Assembly (NCBI RefSeq): GCF_017377775.1 | Contig: NZ_JAFVLN010000025.1 | Span: 35,948-99,947 of the forward strand | Direction of reading: 5' to 3' | DNA: 64,000 nucleotides | Origin: Streptomyces sp. VRA16 Mangrove soil | Lineage (GTDB): Bacteria > Actinomycetota > Actinomycetes > Streptomycetales > Streptomycetaceae | In this document: positions 8,536 through 18,007 of the stretch, one piece after another | How the letters are laid out: each line of letters opens with the position of its first letter | Position numbering within the stretch: position 1 is the first letter of the stretch | Program-made: the position numbers and the translations under genes | Notes under the pieces: generated by a model | What the model was told of the DNA's origin: nothing | Databases searched by the model: none | The model's input: the letters and a program-made list of their open reading frames with translations, nothing else

Positions 8536-8538
8536 ACC

Positions 8539-9432
8539 TCACCGCGCCAGTTCCGAAGGCGCGTTCAGGCGGGTCAGTTTCAGCGGGTTGCGGACCACGT
8601 AGATGCGGGTGATGCGGCCGGTCTCGTCCACCGTGAGGGTGACCGCCGACGGTTCGCCGTCGAAGTCGATGCGGCCCGCGGGCTCGCCGTTAAGGAGGAG
8701 GGAAGCCGTGGCGACCTGCGCCTTCGTGGGGGCGCTCGCCAGGAGCCGCGCGATCAGGTCGGCGCCGTGCAGCGGGACCCGCGCGGCGGCCACCACGCCA
8801 CCGCCGTCGGTGATCATGACGACGTCGGGCGCCATGATCTCCATCAGTTCCTGGAGCTGCCCGGTGCGCAGCGCGGCGAGGAAGCGCTCCACCACCGCCT
8901 GCTGCTCGGAGCGCTCCACCCGCATCCGGGGCCGGCGCGCCGCCACGTGCTCGCGGGCCCGGCGCGCGATCTGCCGCACGGTGGCCGCGGACTTCCCGAC
9001 GGCCGTCGCGATCTCCTCGTACGGCAGCTCGAAGACCTCGCGGAGCACGAAGACGGCGCGCTCGGCCGGTCCGAGGGTCTCCAGAACCGTGAGCATGGCG
9101 ATCGAGACGCTCTCCGCCAGCTCGACGTCCTCGGCGACGTCCGGGCTGGTCAGCAGCGGTTCCGGCAGCCACTCGCCGACGTAGTCCTCGCGGCGGCGGG
9201 ACAGTGTGCGCAGCCGGTTGAGGGACTGCCGCGTGACGATCCGTACGAGATAGGCGCGCGGGTCGTTCACCTGCTCCCGGTCGACCGTCGACCAGCGCAG
9301 CCAGGACTCCTGCACCACGTCCTCGGCGTCCGCCGCGGAGCCGAGCATCTCGTAGGCGACCGTGAAGAGCAGGCTGCGGTGGGCGGTGAAGGGGTCCTGC
9401 GCGTCGGAGAGATGCCTCGACTGCTCCGTCAT
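8539..9432 (-). CDS. sigJ: ECF sigma factor of the SigJ/ECF41 type with SnoaL-like C-terminal domain
   Basis: 297 aa. Region 2 (about 15-85) contains GSAADAEDVVQESWLRW for -10 recognition. WLPEPL (near 93) is the ECF41 signature between regions 2 and 4. Region 4 (about 110-165) has ELPYEEIATAVGKSAATVRQ. The C-terminal ~110 residues form a SnoaL-like fold that in this group modulates activity in place of an anti-sigma factor; DGGG is present, and the usual NPDKL reads NPLKL. ECF41 genes usually neighbour a carboxymuconolactone decarboxylase or oxidoreductase; here the partner is the overlapping 72-aa gene. ATG 9432 overlaps that gene's stop (ATGA). Confidence 0.87.
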   Translation of the reverse strand: MTEQSRHLSDAQDPFTAHRSLLFTVAYEMLGSAADAEDVVQESWLRWSTVDREQVNDPRAYLVRIVTRQSLNRLRTLSRRREDYVGEWLPEPLLTSPDVAEDVELAESVSIAMLTVLETLGPAERAVFVLREVFELPYEEIATAVGKSAATVRQIARRAREHVAARRPRMRVERSEQQAVVERFLAALRTGQLQELMEIMAPDVVMITDGGGVVAAARVPLHGADLIARLLASAPTKAQVATASLLLNGEPAGRIDFDGEPSAVTLTVDETGRITRIYVVRNPLKLTRLNAPSELAR

Positions 9433-9647
9433 GCCCGGGACCCTACGGTGCCGGCGTCCGCGGCTGCCAGGACATGTGTTCCAGGCCTGACGATTTCCCC
9501 GGTCTCAGGACGAGCCGCCCACGGCCGGGTAGGCCGCCACCAGCCCGCGAGCTTGTAAGGCACGAACTGCTTCGGCGGGGGCACGGTTTCCATGGCATCG
9601 ACCGGCAGCTCGGCGGGAAGCTCGGCCTTCGGTGTGCGTACGGTCAT
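9429..9647 (-). CDS. 72-aa protein translationally coupled to the sigma factor
   Basis: Short basic-proline protein beginning MTVRTPKAELPAELPVDAME, with PPPKQFVPYKLAGWWRPTRP in the middle and no membrane segment. I do not recognise the family. AAGGAG lies 7 nt before ATG 9647, and the stop overlaps the sigma factor start as ATGA, so both features support real translation. It occupies the place where ECF41 loci usually encode the target enzyme. It may be a remnant of a larger protein or a small modulator of the sigma factor; neither is shown. Confidence 0.6.
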   Translation of the reverse strand: MTVRTPKAELPAELPVDAMETVPPPKQFVPYKLAGWWRPTRPWAARPETGEIVRPGTHVLAAADAGTVGSRA

Positions 9648-9860
9648 GGTCTGCTCCTTGTACGAGGGTGTTCCCGGACCCTTCCGGCCCGTTCCGCATG
9701 AAGACACCGGCGCTCCCGCACGCGTGACATCCCCGCCCGAACACGGCTCTGACCAGGCACGACGTAAGCGGTCAGGAATCGAGAAGCGCGGCCGCCGAGC
9801 CCGGACTAGCGTTGCTCCTCGTAAGCCAATCCGGCATGAAATCCGCGTAGGAGAGAAATC

Positions 9861-10208
9861 ATGACGACTCAGGGCATCACGACCGTTCTGCACCCCGTCA
9901 CCGACCTGGGCAAGGCCAAGGCCGTGTACGCCGCCCTGCTCGGCGCGGAGCCGACCGCCGACTCGGAGTACTACGTCGGGTTCGACGTGGCGGGCCAGCA
10001 CATCGGGCTCGTGCCGAACGCCGCGTCGCAGGGCATGACGGCGCCCGTCTCCTACTGGAAGGTCGAGGACATCGAGGCAAAGCTCTCCGAGGTGACCGCC
10101 GCCGGTGGCAGTGTGAAGGAGCCCGCGCACGAGGTCGGCCCCGGCCGTCGGGTGGCCACCTTCACCGACGCCGACGGCAACGTCCTCGGGCTGCTCCAGG
10201 ACAGCTGA
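9861..10208 (+). CDS. VOC (glyoxalase/bleomycin-resistance fold) protein
   Basis: 115 aa with paired beta-alpha-beta-beta-beta modules of the vicinal oxygen chelate superfamily. The start TVLHPVTDLGKAKAVYAALL, the middle YYVGFDVAGQHIGLVP and the end ATFTDADGNVLGLLQDS are typical of the small stand-alone type. It could be a dioxygenase, isomerase or drug-binding protein; the metal ligands are not clear enough to choose. AGGAGAG precedes ATG by 6 nt, and TAGCGT at 9807-9812 may be the -10 box. It is followed by the UvrA-like gene at a 47-bp gap on the same strand, hinting at a joint detoxification role. Confidence 0.8.
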   Translation: MTTQGITTVLHPVTDLGKAKAVYAALLGAEPTADSEYYVGFDVAGQHIGLVPNAASQGMTAPVSYWKVEDIEAKLSEVTAAGGSVKEPAHEVGPGRRVATFTDADGNVLGLLQDS

Positions 10209-10255
10209 GCGCAGGCCCTGCCCACGCCCGCCCGACTCAGGGAGAGACGAGACAG

Positions 10256-12745
<2,490 letters not shown>

Positions 12746-12845
12746 TCGTACGGGATTGTGGCCGGCGCGACCGCGGCGTGCGGGGCGGGACCCCGCGGTC
12801 TGCGCCGAACGTCTCGTCCCGCACACATGATCCCTGGGAGGCACC

Positions 12846-13025
12846 GTGGAACCCGGCCCGCCGTGGTGGACGATCTTCGCGATATCGGCCGGGGTGACAG
12901 TGGTCATCGGCGCGACCCTGCTCACCGTGATCGCGGCTGTCGCGCTCGGCTGCGGCTGGACCCGCCGCCGGCTCGCCGCCCGCCGCCGCGGCACCCACCC
13001 GGCGGGCCCGCCGCACCAGCCCTAA
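12846..13025 (+). CDS. 59-aa single-pass membrane protein
   Basis: Starts VEPGPPWWTIFAISAGVTVV. One hydrophobic helix spans about residues 9-36 (through GATLLTVIAAVALGCGW), followed by an Arg-rich tail (TRRRLAARRRG). This predicts an N-out, C-in small membrane protein. GGGAGG lies 5 nt before the GTG start and the frame closes at TAA, which together support a real gene. It is convergent with the MFS gene. No function is recognisable. Confidence 0.62.
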   Translation: MEPGPPWWTIFAISAGVTVVIGATLLTVIAAVALGCGWTRRRLAARRRGTHPAGPPHQP

Positions 13026-13041
13026 ATCAGGACACGCCGCC

Positions 13042-14493
13042 CTATACCGCGTCCACCGCCCCGCGCGATCCGGACCCTTCCCGCCGTCCGCCGGTGCCCC
13101 CGGCGTCCCCGGACTCCGGTACGGCGCGTGCCCGTCCGGCCAGCGCACCCGCGCCCACCACCGGCAGCAGCAACAGTACGAACGCGCCCGCGAAGGCGGG
13201 GAGTCGGCCGTTCGCCACGGCGCCCGCCGCGGTGAACAGGGCCGAGGCCAGAGCCAGTACGGTCGTCTGGCCGAGGTTCTGAGACGTCTGCATCGCACCG
13301 CTCGCCGCGCCCTGCCGGTCCGCCGGGCTGTGAGCCAGGGAGAGCAGGGTGAGGGAAGGCGCGACCCAGCCCATGCCCACGGCGGCCAGCACCATGGAGG
13401 CCACGGCGAGCGCCACCGCCGGTACGGCCGGGACGGCGGACAGCGTGCCGAGCGCGGCCAGGACGACGGCCCCCGCCATCACGCCCGCTCCCGCCCGCAC
13501 CATCACGTGCCGTGCGATCCGGTCCTGCAGCCGCCCCTGCGACCAGGACGCGCAGGCCCACGCGATCGCCGCCCCGGTGAAGGCGAGCCCGGTGACGACC
13601 TCCGGTGCGCGCCGGGCCGTGGTCAGCATCAGCGGCACGAAGGCTTCGAGGGTGAAGTACGCGCCCGAGGTCAGGGCCCGCAGCAGCACCGTGGACGGCA
13701 GCCCGCGGGCGGCGCGCCAGGTGCCGCGCGGCAGCAGTCGCGGGGCGCAGACCACCAGCGCCGCGAGCCCGACGCCCGTACAGAGCAGATGGATCGGGTT
13801 CCAGGCGGAGACGCCGAACTGGGTCAGCGCCGCGGCCACGCTCACCACGAACGCGATCAGCAGGGGCGGTCGCGGCGCCGGTTCACCGGAGTCCGGGACG
13901 TCACGCGCCGGGTGCCCGCGCAGCAGCAGCACCGCGACGGCCGCCGGGACCGCGGTGAGCACGGCGAGCCCGAAGAACACCGTGCGCCACGACGCCCAGG
14001 CCGCCACGAGCCCGGCCAGCGGCGGTCCGACCAGCGACGGCACGATCCAGCAGGCGCTCATCAGGGCGAGGGCCCCGGCCCGTACGCGGTCGGGGTACGA
14101 CTGCCCGATCGCCGCGTTCACCGAGACGGCCACGAGCCCCGCCGCGATGCCGTCGGTGAACCGCCCGAGCGCCAGCTGCCAGATCGTGGTGCTGGTCGCG
14201 GAGATCAGCAGGGTGGCCACCGTGAGCACCACGCCCGCCATCAGCGGCCGCCTGGCCCCGGCCCGGTCGGCCCAGGCCCCGCCCAGCACCCCGCCGAGCA
14301 GACTCGCGGCGACGAACGCCCCGGCCACCAGCGGGTACAGGCCCACCCCGTCGAGTTCCCGCGCCGCCGTGGGCAGCAGCGGCATCACCGCGAGCGCGGC
14401 GAACCCGGTCAGGAACATCACCGCCGCGAAACTGGCGGTGACCGCGCGATACGTACGGGAGAAGAGCCCCTCGCCGTCCTTCGCCGCCCTCAA
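13042..14493 (-). CDS. MFS efflux transporter
   Basis: 483 aa with about 12-14 hydrophobic segments. GGAWADRAGARRPLMAG after the second helix corresponds to MFS motif A between TM2 and TM3. This family exports drugs or small solutes by proton antiport. The start is read as TTG at 14493, because this gives a TTGA overlap with the stop of the upstream GNAT gene and an N-terminus of about 20 residues before TM1. No ATG lies in a reasonable place. The GNAT gene and this pump therefore form a coupled pair, possibly modification plus export of one compound. Confidence 0.82.
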   Translation of the reverse strand: MRAAKDGEGLFSRTYRAVTASFAAVMFLTGFAALAVMPLLPTAARELDGVGLYPLVAGAFVAASLLGGVLGGAWADRAGARRPLMAGVVLTVATLLISATSTTIWQLALGRFTDGIAAGLVAVSVNAAIGQSYPDRVRAGALALMSACWIVPSLVGPPLAGLVAAWASWRTVFFGLAVLTAVPAAVAVLLLRGHPARDVPDSGEPAPRPPLLIAFVVSVAAALTQFGVSAWNPIHLLCTGVGLAALVVCAPRLLPRGTWRAARGLPSTVLLRALTSGAYFTLEAFVPLMLTTARRAPEVVTGLAFTGAAIAWACASWSQGRLQDRIARHVMVRAGAGVMAGAVVLAALGTLSAVPAVPAVALAVASMVLAAVGMGWVAPSLTLLSLAHSPADRQGAASGAMQTSQNLGQTTVLALASALFTAAGAVANGRLPAFAGAFVLLLLPVVGAGALAGRARAVPESGDAGGTGGRREGSGSRGAVDAV

Positions 14494-15068
14494 CTGCGTC
14501 TCGCCGTGGCCGATGTGGCGTCGGTCCACACCATCCGGAGCTTGTTCGGGTGCCCGTTCAGCCGCTCGGGCACCCCGCCCGGCGGGTCGATCGCCACGGT
14601 TTCGACGTGCTCGGCGCCCCGGGCGCGGTAGAAGCCGCGCGCCGCCGTGTTCTGCTCCTGCACCCACAGATAGAGGGAGGGCTCTGCGGCCCGCTGCACC
14701 ACGGCTTCGGCGGCTCGGGCCAGGAGCAGGGTGCCGAGGCCGCTGCCCCGGCGGTCGTTGGTGACGTGCAGGTTGTCGATGAGGCTGCCCCACCGGGGGT
14801 CGTGGTCGACGACCGCGTGCACGAACCCGATGACGCCGGCGCCGTCCTCGACCACGTACGTCACCGTCTCCGCCCGCGACCTGCTCGCCTCCGCGAGCCG
14901 CGCCGTCCACACGGCCCTCCGGTCGGTGAGCACGTCCCCGTCGAGATACGCGTCGGAGTAGGCGCCCCGATAGTGCAACCTCCAGCTGGCGGCGTGCAGT
15001 TGAGCGATCGCCTCGGCGTCGTCGGGGCGGGCGGGCCTCAGGCTCGGGGCGGGCTGCGATGTCGTCAC
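14490..15068 (-). CDS. GNAT-family N-acetyltransferase
   Basis: 192 aa single GNAT domain. SLRPARPDDAEAIAQLHAAS opens the fold, IDNLHVTNDRRGSGLGTLLL (about 105-125) is the acetyl-CoA pyrophosphate loop (R/Q-x-x-G-x-G/A), and NTAARGFYRARGAEHVET is the late motif. The acceptor is unknown. The start GTG 15068 leads into VTTSQPAPSLRP. The gene overlaps the downstream MFS gene by 4 bp, suggesting co-translation and a common substrate. Confidence 0.83.
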   Translation of the reverse strand: MTTSQPAPSLRPARPDDAEAIAQLHAASWRLHYRGAYSDAYLDGDVLTDRRAVWTARLAEASRSRAETVTYVVEDGAGVIGFVHAVVDHDPRWGSLIDNLHVTNDRRGSGLGTLLLARAAEAVVQRAAEPSLYLWVQEQNTAARGFYRARGAEHVETVAIDPPGGVPERLNGHPNKLRMVWTDATSATARRS

Positions 15069-15123
15069 GCACCGCACTGTAGGACCCGCCCCCACCGCCC
15101 GGCACCGCCTTTTCCGGCACCCG

Positions 15124-15573
15124 TCATCCGACGTCCAGGGCGGTGCCGTACAGCCGGGCCGCCTTGATCCGCAGCACGACCCGCCGCTCCTCGACGACCT
15201 CGGCGAGGAACGCCTCCTCGCCACCCGCCGGCACGAACTCCCGCGCCATGGCGAGGAGTTCGAGCCCCACCGCGTCTCCCGGCTCGACGGTCGGCGCACT
15301 GACCTCCGCCTCGCCCTCGACGACGGCGTACGCGAAGTCGTCCCGCCTGACGTGCAGCGCGGCGTGCGGGTCGGCCCGGAAGTGGCGGGGCTTGAGCCGG
15401 TCGGCGGTGGTGGAGACGCGCAGGACGCGCTCGGCGGAGTCCCAGCGGTACAGGACCGTGGAGAGGTGCGGGTGGCCACTGCGGCGGACGCTGGCGAGGA
15501 TGCCGAACTTCCCTTCTTCGAGGATCTGCTGCAGCTCGGGGTCGGTGAGGACGCGCGGGGCGGGACCGGACAT
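15124..15573 (-). CDS. PPOX-class F420-dependent oxidoreductase-like protein
   Basis: 149 aa split-barrel flavin/F420-binding protein of the pyridoxamine 5'-phosphate oxidase superfamily. LQQILEEGKFGILASVRRSG (near 15-34) and HLSTVLYRWDSAERVLRVST form the first barrel strands; DPHAALHVRRDDFAYAVVEG follows. Actinobacterial members use F420H2 to reduce diverse substrates, and some only bind flavins. AGGAG lies about 6 nt before ATG 15573. The gene stands 103 bp downstream of the DHA2 pump gene, from which it is separated by a tandem repeat. Confidence 0.83.
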   Translation of the reverse strand: MSGPAPRVLTDPELQQILEEGKFGILASVRRSGHPHLSTVLYRWDSAERVLRVSTTADRLKPRHFRADPHAALHVRRDDFAYAVVEGEAEVSAPTVEPGDAVGLELLAMAREFVPAGGEEAFLAEVVEERRVVLRIKAARLYGTALDVG

Positions 15574-15604
15574 GAGTGTTCTCCTGATGAGAGTTCGAGG
15601 ATGT

Positions 15605-15673
15605 GGGAGTGCTGAGAAAGCCGTACTGGGAGTGCCGAGAAGGCTGTACCGGGAGTGCCGAGAAGGCTGTACG
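15605..15673. repeat. Three tandem 23-bp repeats
   Basis: Units start at 15605, 15628 and 15651 and run GGGAGTGCYGAGAARGCYGT followed by ACN; units 2 and 3 are identical except for the last base. They fill the gap between the PPOX gene and the upstream MFS gene. No long self-complementarity is seen, so this looks like a slippage-type array rather than an operator. Confidence 0.85.
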
Positions 15674-15677
15674 CCGA

Positions 15678-17126
15678 TCAGGACCGTTCCGCCCTGGCGG
15701 GCCGCAGGACCGTCCACGCGACCACGATCGCCGCCCCGATGAGCACCGCCCCGGCCCCGAACGCGAGCCGGTAACCGTCCGTCAGCGCCTCGGCCCGCGA
15801 ACTGCCCTCCCCCAGAGCCGAGTTGGCGCGGCGGGCGGCCAGCGTCGACAGGACGGCGACACCGAGGGCCATGCCGATCTGCTGGGTGGTGTTGAAGAGG
15901 CCGGAGGCGAGCCCGGCGTCCTCCTCGTTCGCGGCCGACATGCCGAGCCCGGCGAGGGCGGGGAGTACGAGTCCGCCGCCGGAGATCAGCAGCATCACGG
16001 GCAGCAGATCGGCGACGTACTGCCCCTGCACGGGAACCCGCGCCAGGTAGCCGAGGGCTCCGGCCAGCAGCACGAGGCCCGCGAGCAGCACCCGCCGCTC
16101 CCCGAACCGGGCCGCGAGCCGCGCCGACGCGCCCAGCGACACCGCCCCGATCATGAAGGCGGCGGGCAGCATCGCGAGTCCGGTCTCCAGCGCCCCGTAG
16201 CCGAGGACCTGCTGCATGTAGAGCGCGGCGAGCACCTGGAAGGCGAACATCGCGGCGAGCGTGAGGACCTGCGTGAGGTTGGCGCCGACGACGGTGCGCG
16301 AGCGCAGGATGCGCAGGGGCATCAGCGGGGTGCGGGCCCGCGCCTGCCGCACCACGAACCCGGCGACGAGGACCAGGCCCGCGCCGATCATCCCGGCCGC
16401 CCGCCATGAACCCAGGCCGTACGCATCGATGTTGACGACACCGTAGATCGCCGCCATCAGTCCTGCGGTGATCAGCACCGCGCCCCAGACGTCGGCCCCG
16501 GCCCGCACTCCGGCTCCCCGGTCGGCGGGGAGCGCGGGCACGGCGAGGGCGAGGACGGCGGCGCCGATGGGCAGGTTGATGAAGAAGATCCAGTGCCAGT
16601 CGAGCGCGTCGGTCAGTACGCCGCCCAGGACCTGCCCGATCGAGGCCCCGGCGGCGCCGGTGAAGCTGAACACCCCGATGGCGCGGGCCCGTTCGCGCGG
16701 ATCGGCGAAGAGCGTGACGAGGATGCCGAGCCCGACGGCGGCGGCCATCGCGCTGCCGACGCCTTGCAGGAAGCGGGCCGCGAGCAGCACGGCGGGCGCC
16801 TGGGCGGCCCCCGCGAGCAGGGACGCCGCGGTGAAGACGACGGTCCCGGCGAGGAACATCCGCTTGCGCCCGATCAGGTCACCGAGCCGCCCGGCGAGCA
16901 GCAACAGGCTGCCGAAGGCGATGAGGTAGGCGTTGACGACCCAACTCAGGCCGGTGGACGTGAAGTTGAGGTCGCTCTGGATGGCCGGCAGGGCGACGGT
17001 GACGATGGAACCGTCGAGGATGATCATCAGGGTCCCGGCGGCGATGACCCCGAGCGCGAGCCAGCGGGAGCGCAGCGGCGACGCGGCGGATTCGGCGACC
17101 GGGGAAGGCGAGGTGACGGCGGACAC
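15678..17126 (-). CDS. MFS drug transporter, DHA2 (EmrB/QacA) type
   Basis: 482 aa with about 14 hydrophobic helices. LDGSIVTVALPAIQSDLNFT in TM1 is the DHA2 antiporter motif, GRLGDLIGRKRMFLAG between TM2 and TM3 is MFS motif A, and ARFLQGVGSAMAAAVGLGIL is motif B/C. The family exports lipophilic drugs. GTG 17126 is preceded by GGAAGGA at 6 nt. The divergent MarR gene shares a promoter region with an ATAGT-n10-ACTAT inverted repeat, so drug-induced relief of MarR repression is the likely control. Confidence 0.9.
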   Translation of the reverse strand: MSAVTSPSPVAESAASPLRSRWLALGVIAAGTLMIILDGSIVTVALPAIQSDLNFTSTGLSWVVNAYLIAFGSLLLLAGRLGDLIGRKRMFLAGTVVFTAASLLAGAAQAPAVLLAARFLQGVGSAMAAAVGLGILVTLFADPRERARAIGVFSFTGAAGASIGQVLGGVLTDALDWHWIFFINLPIGAAVLALAVPALPADRGAGVRAGADVWGAVLITAGLMAAIYGVVNIDAYGLGSWRAAGMIGAGLVLVAGFVVRQARARTPLMPLRILRSRTVVGANLTQVLTLAAMFAFQVLAALYMQQVLGYGALETGLAMLPAAFMIGAVSLGASARLAARFGERRVLLAGLVLLAGALGYLARVPVQGQYVADLLPVMLLISGGGLVLPALAGLGMSAANEEDAGLASGLFNTTQQIGMALGVAVLSTLAARRANSALGEGSSRAEALTDGYRLAFGAGAVLIGAAIVVAWTVLRPARAERS

Positions 17127-17190
17127 GAGAGGTCCTTCCGAGTCGGGCCACCACCCCCACCGGGTGGCGACGACAACACGACCGTAACAG

Positions 17191-17210
17191 ATAGTTCCGT
17201 TGCAGACTAT
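17191..17210. promoter_or_regulatory. Inverted repeat, candidate MarR operator
   Basis: ATAGTTCCGTTGCAGACTAT has 5-bp arms (ATAGT/ACTAT) over 20 bp, the size of MarR sites. It lies in the AT-richer divergent promoter between the DHA2 transporter and marR-like genes. Assignment is by position and symmetry only. Confidence 0.5.
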
Positions 17211-17245
17211 ATTTCTCGGAACCAATGACGGAGTACCCTGGCTCC

Positions 17246-17737
17246 ATGACCGCGATGACGCCCGCGCCCACCCGCACCCGGCCGGACCTCTCCTACCTCC
17301 TGGACCACACCAGCCACGTGCTGCGCACCCGGATGGCGGCGGCGCTCGCCGAGATCGGCCTGACGGCGCGGATGCACTGCGTGCTCGTGCACGCGCTGGA
17401 GGAGGAGCGCACCCAGAACCAGCTCGCCGAGATCGGCGACATGGACAAGACGACGATGGTCGTCACGGCCGACGCCCTGGAGAAGGCGGGCCTGGCCGAG
17501 CGCCGGCCGTCGAGCACGGACCGGCGGGCGCGGATCATCGCCGTGACCCCAAAGGGCGCGGAGGTCGCCGCGCGAAGCCAGGTGATCGTGGACGGGGTGC
17601 ACGAGGAGGTACTGGCGTCGTTCGAGCCGGGTGACCGGGAGGTCTTCCTGCGGCTGATGACACAGCTGGCACAGGGCCATCTGAGCACCCCCGCACCGAG
17701 CCCGGCACCGGCGCGGAGGGCCCGGCAGCGGGGCTGA
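17246..17737 (+). CDS. MarR-family transcriptional regulator
   Basis: 163 aa winged helix. LSYLLDHTSHVLRTRMAAAL is the dimer helix, NQLAEIGDMDKTTMVVTADALEK the turn and recognition helix, and SSTDRRARIIAVTPKGAEV the wing (the D-R-R motif is classic). It probably represses the divergent DHA2 efflux gene and itself, with ligand binding releasing it. ATG 17246 is chosen over 17225 because TACCCT lies 6 nt upstream, the leaderless pattern seen elsewhere in the window. Confidence 0.88.
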   Translation: MTAMTPAPTRTRPDLSYLLDHTSHVLRTRMAAALAEIGLTARMHCVLVHALEEERTQNQLAEIGDMDKTTMVVTADALEKAGLAERRPSSTDRRARIIAVTPKGAEVAARSQVIVDGVHEEVLASFEPGDREVFLRLMTQLAQGHLSTPAPSPAPARRARQRG

Positions 17738-18007
17738 CACCGGCGCTCATCCGCGGAGCCGCGCACCGGTGGGGGCCGCGGCAGCGCGGCGGCGCGTAGG
17801 CGGATCCCCGAAAACCCGGCGGGCCCACCCACACCAACCCGGACCCGAGAACCCCGCCCTCCCGGACCACGGCACAGCCCAACGAAAGCCACGCCACACA
17901 GGCCGCGCCCCGGAAACCCCGCAGCACCACGACACACCAGCCCGGACCCCGAAAACCCCACCCCCGGACCACGGCCGCCCCGGCGGAGCCACGGCGCCCC
18001 GGCCGCG
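17738..18007. other. Strand-asymmetric C-rich intergenic region
   Basis: About 270 bp between the convergent MarR and HelR genes. The plus strand is very rich in C and A and poor in T, with recurring CCGGACCCCGAAAACCCC, CCGGACCACGGC and CACACCAG-like words. I see no credible gene on either strand and no clean terminator hairpin. It may come from expansion of short GC repeats. Confidence 0.5.

Noticed and set aside
17738..18007. Possible proline-rich small protein in the convergent gap
   Set aside because: No start signal or domain; composition is explained by the strand-asymmetric C-rich sequence.
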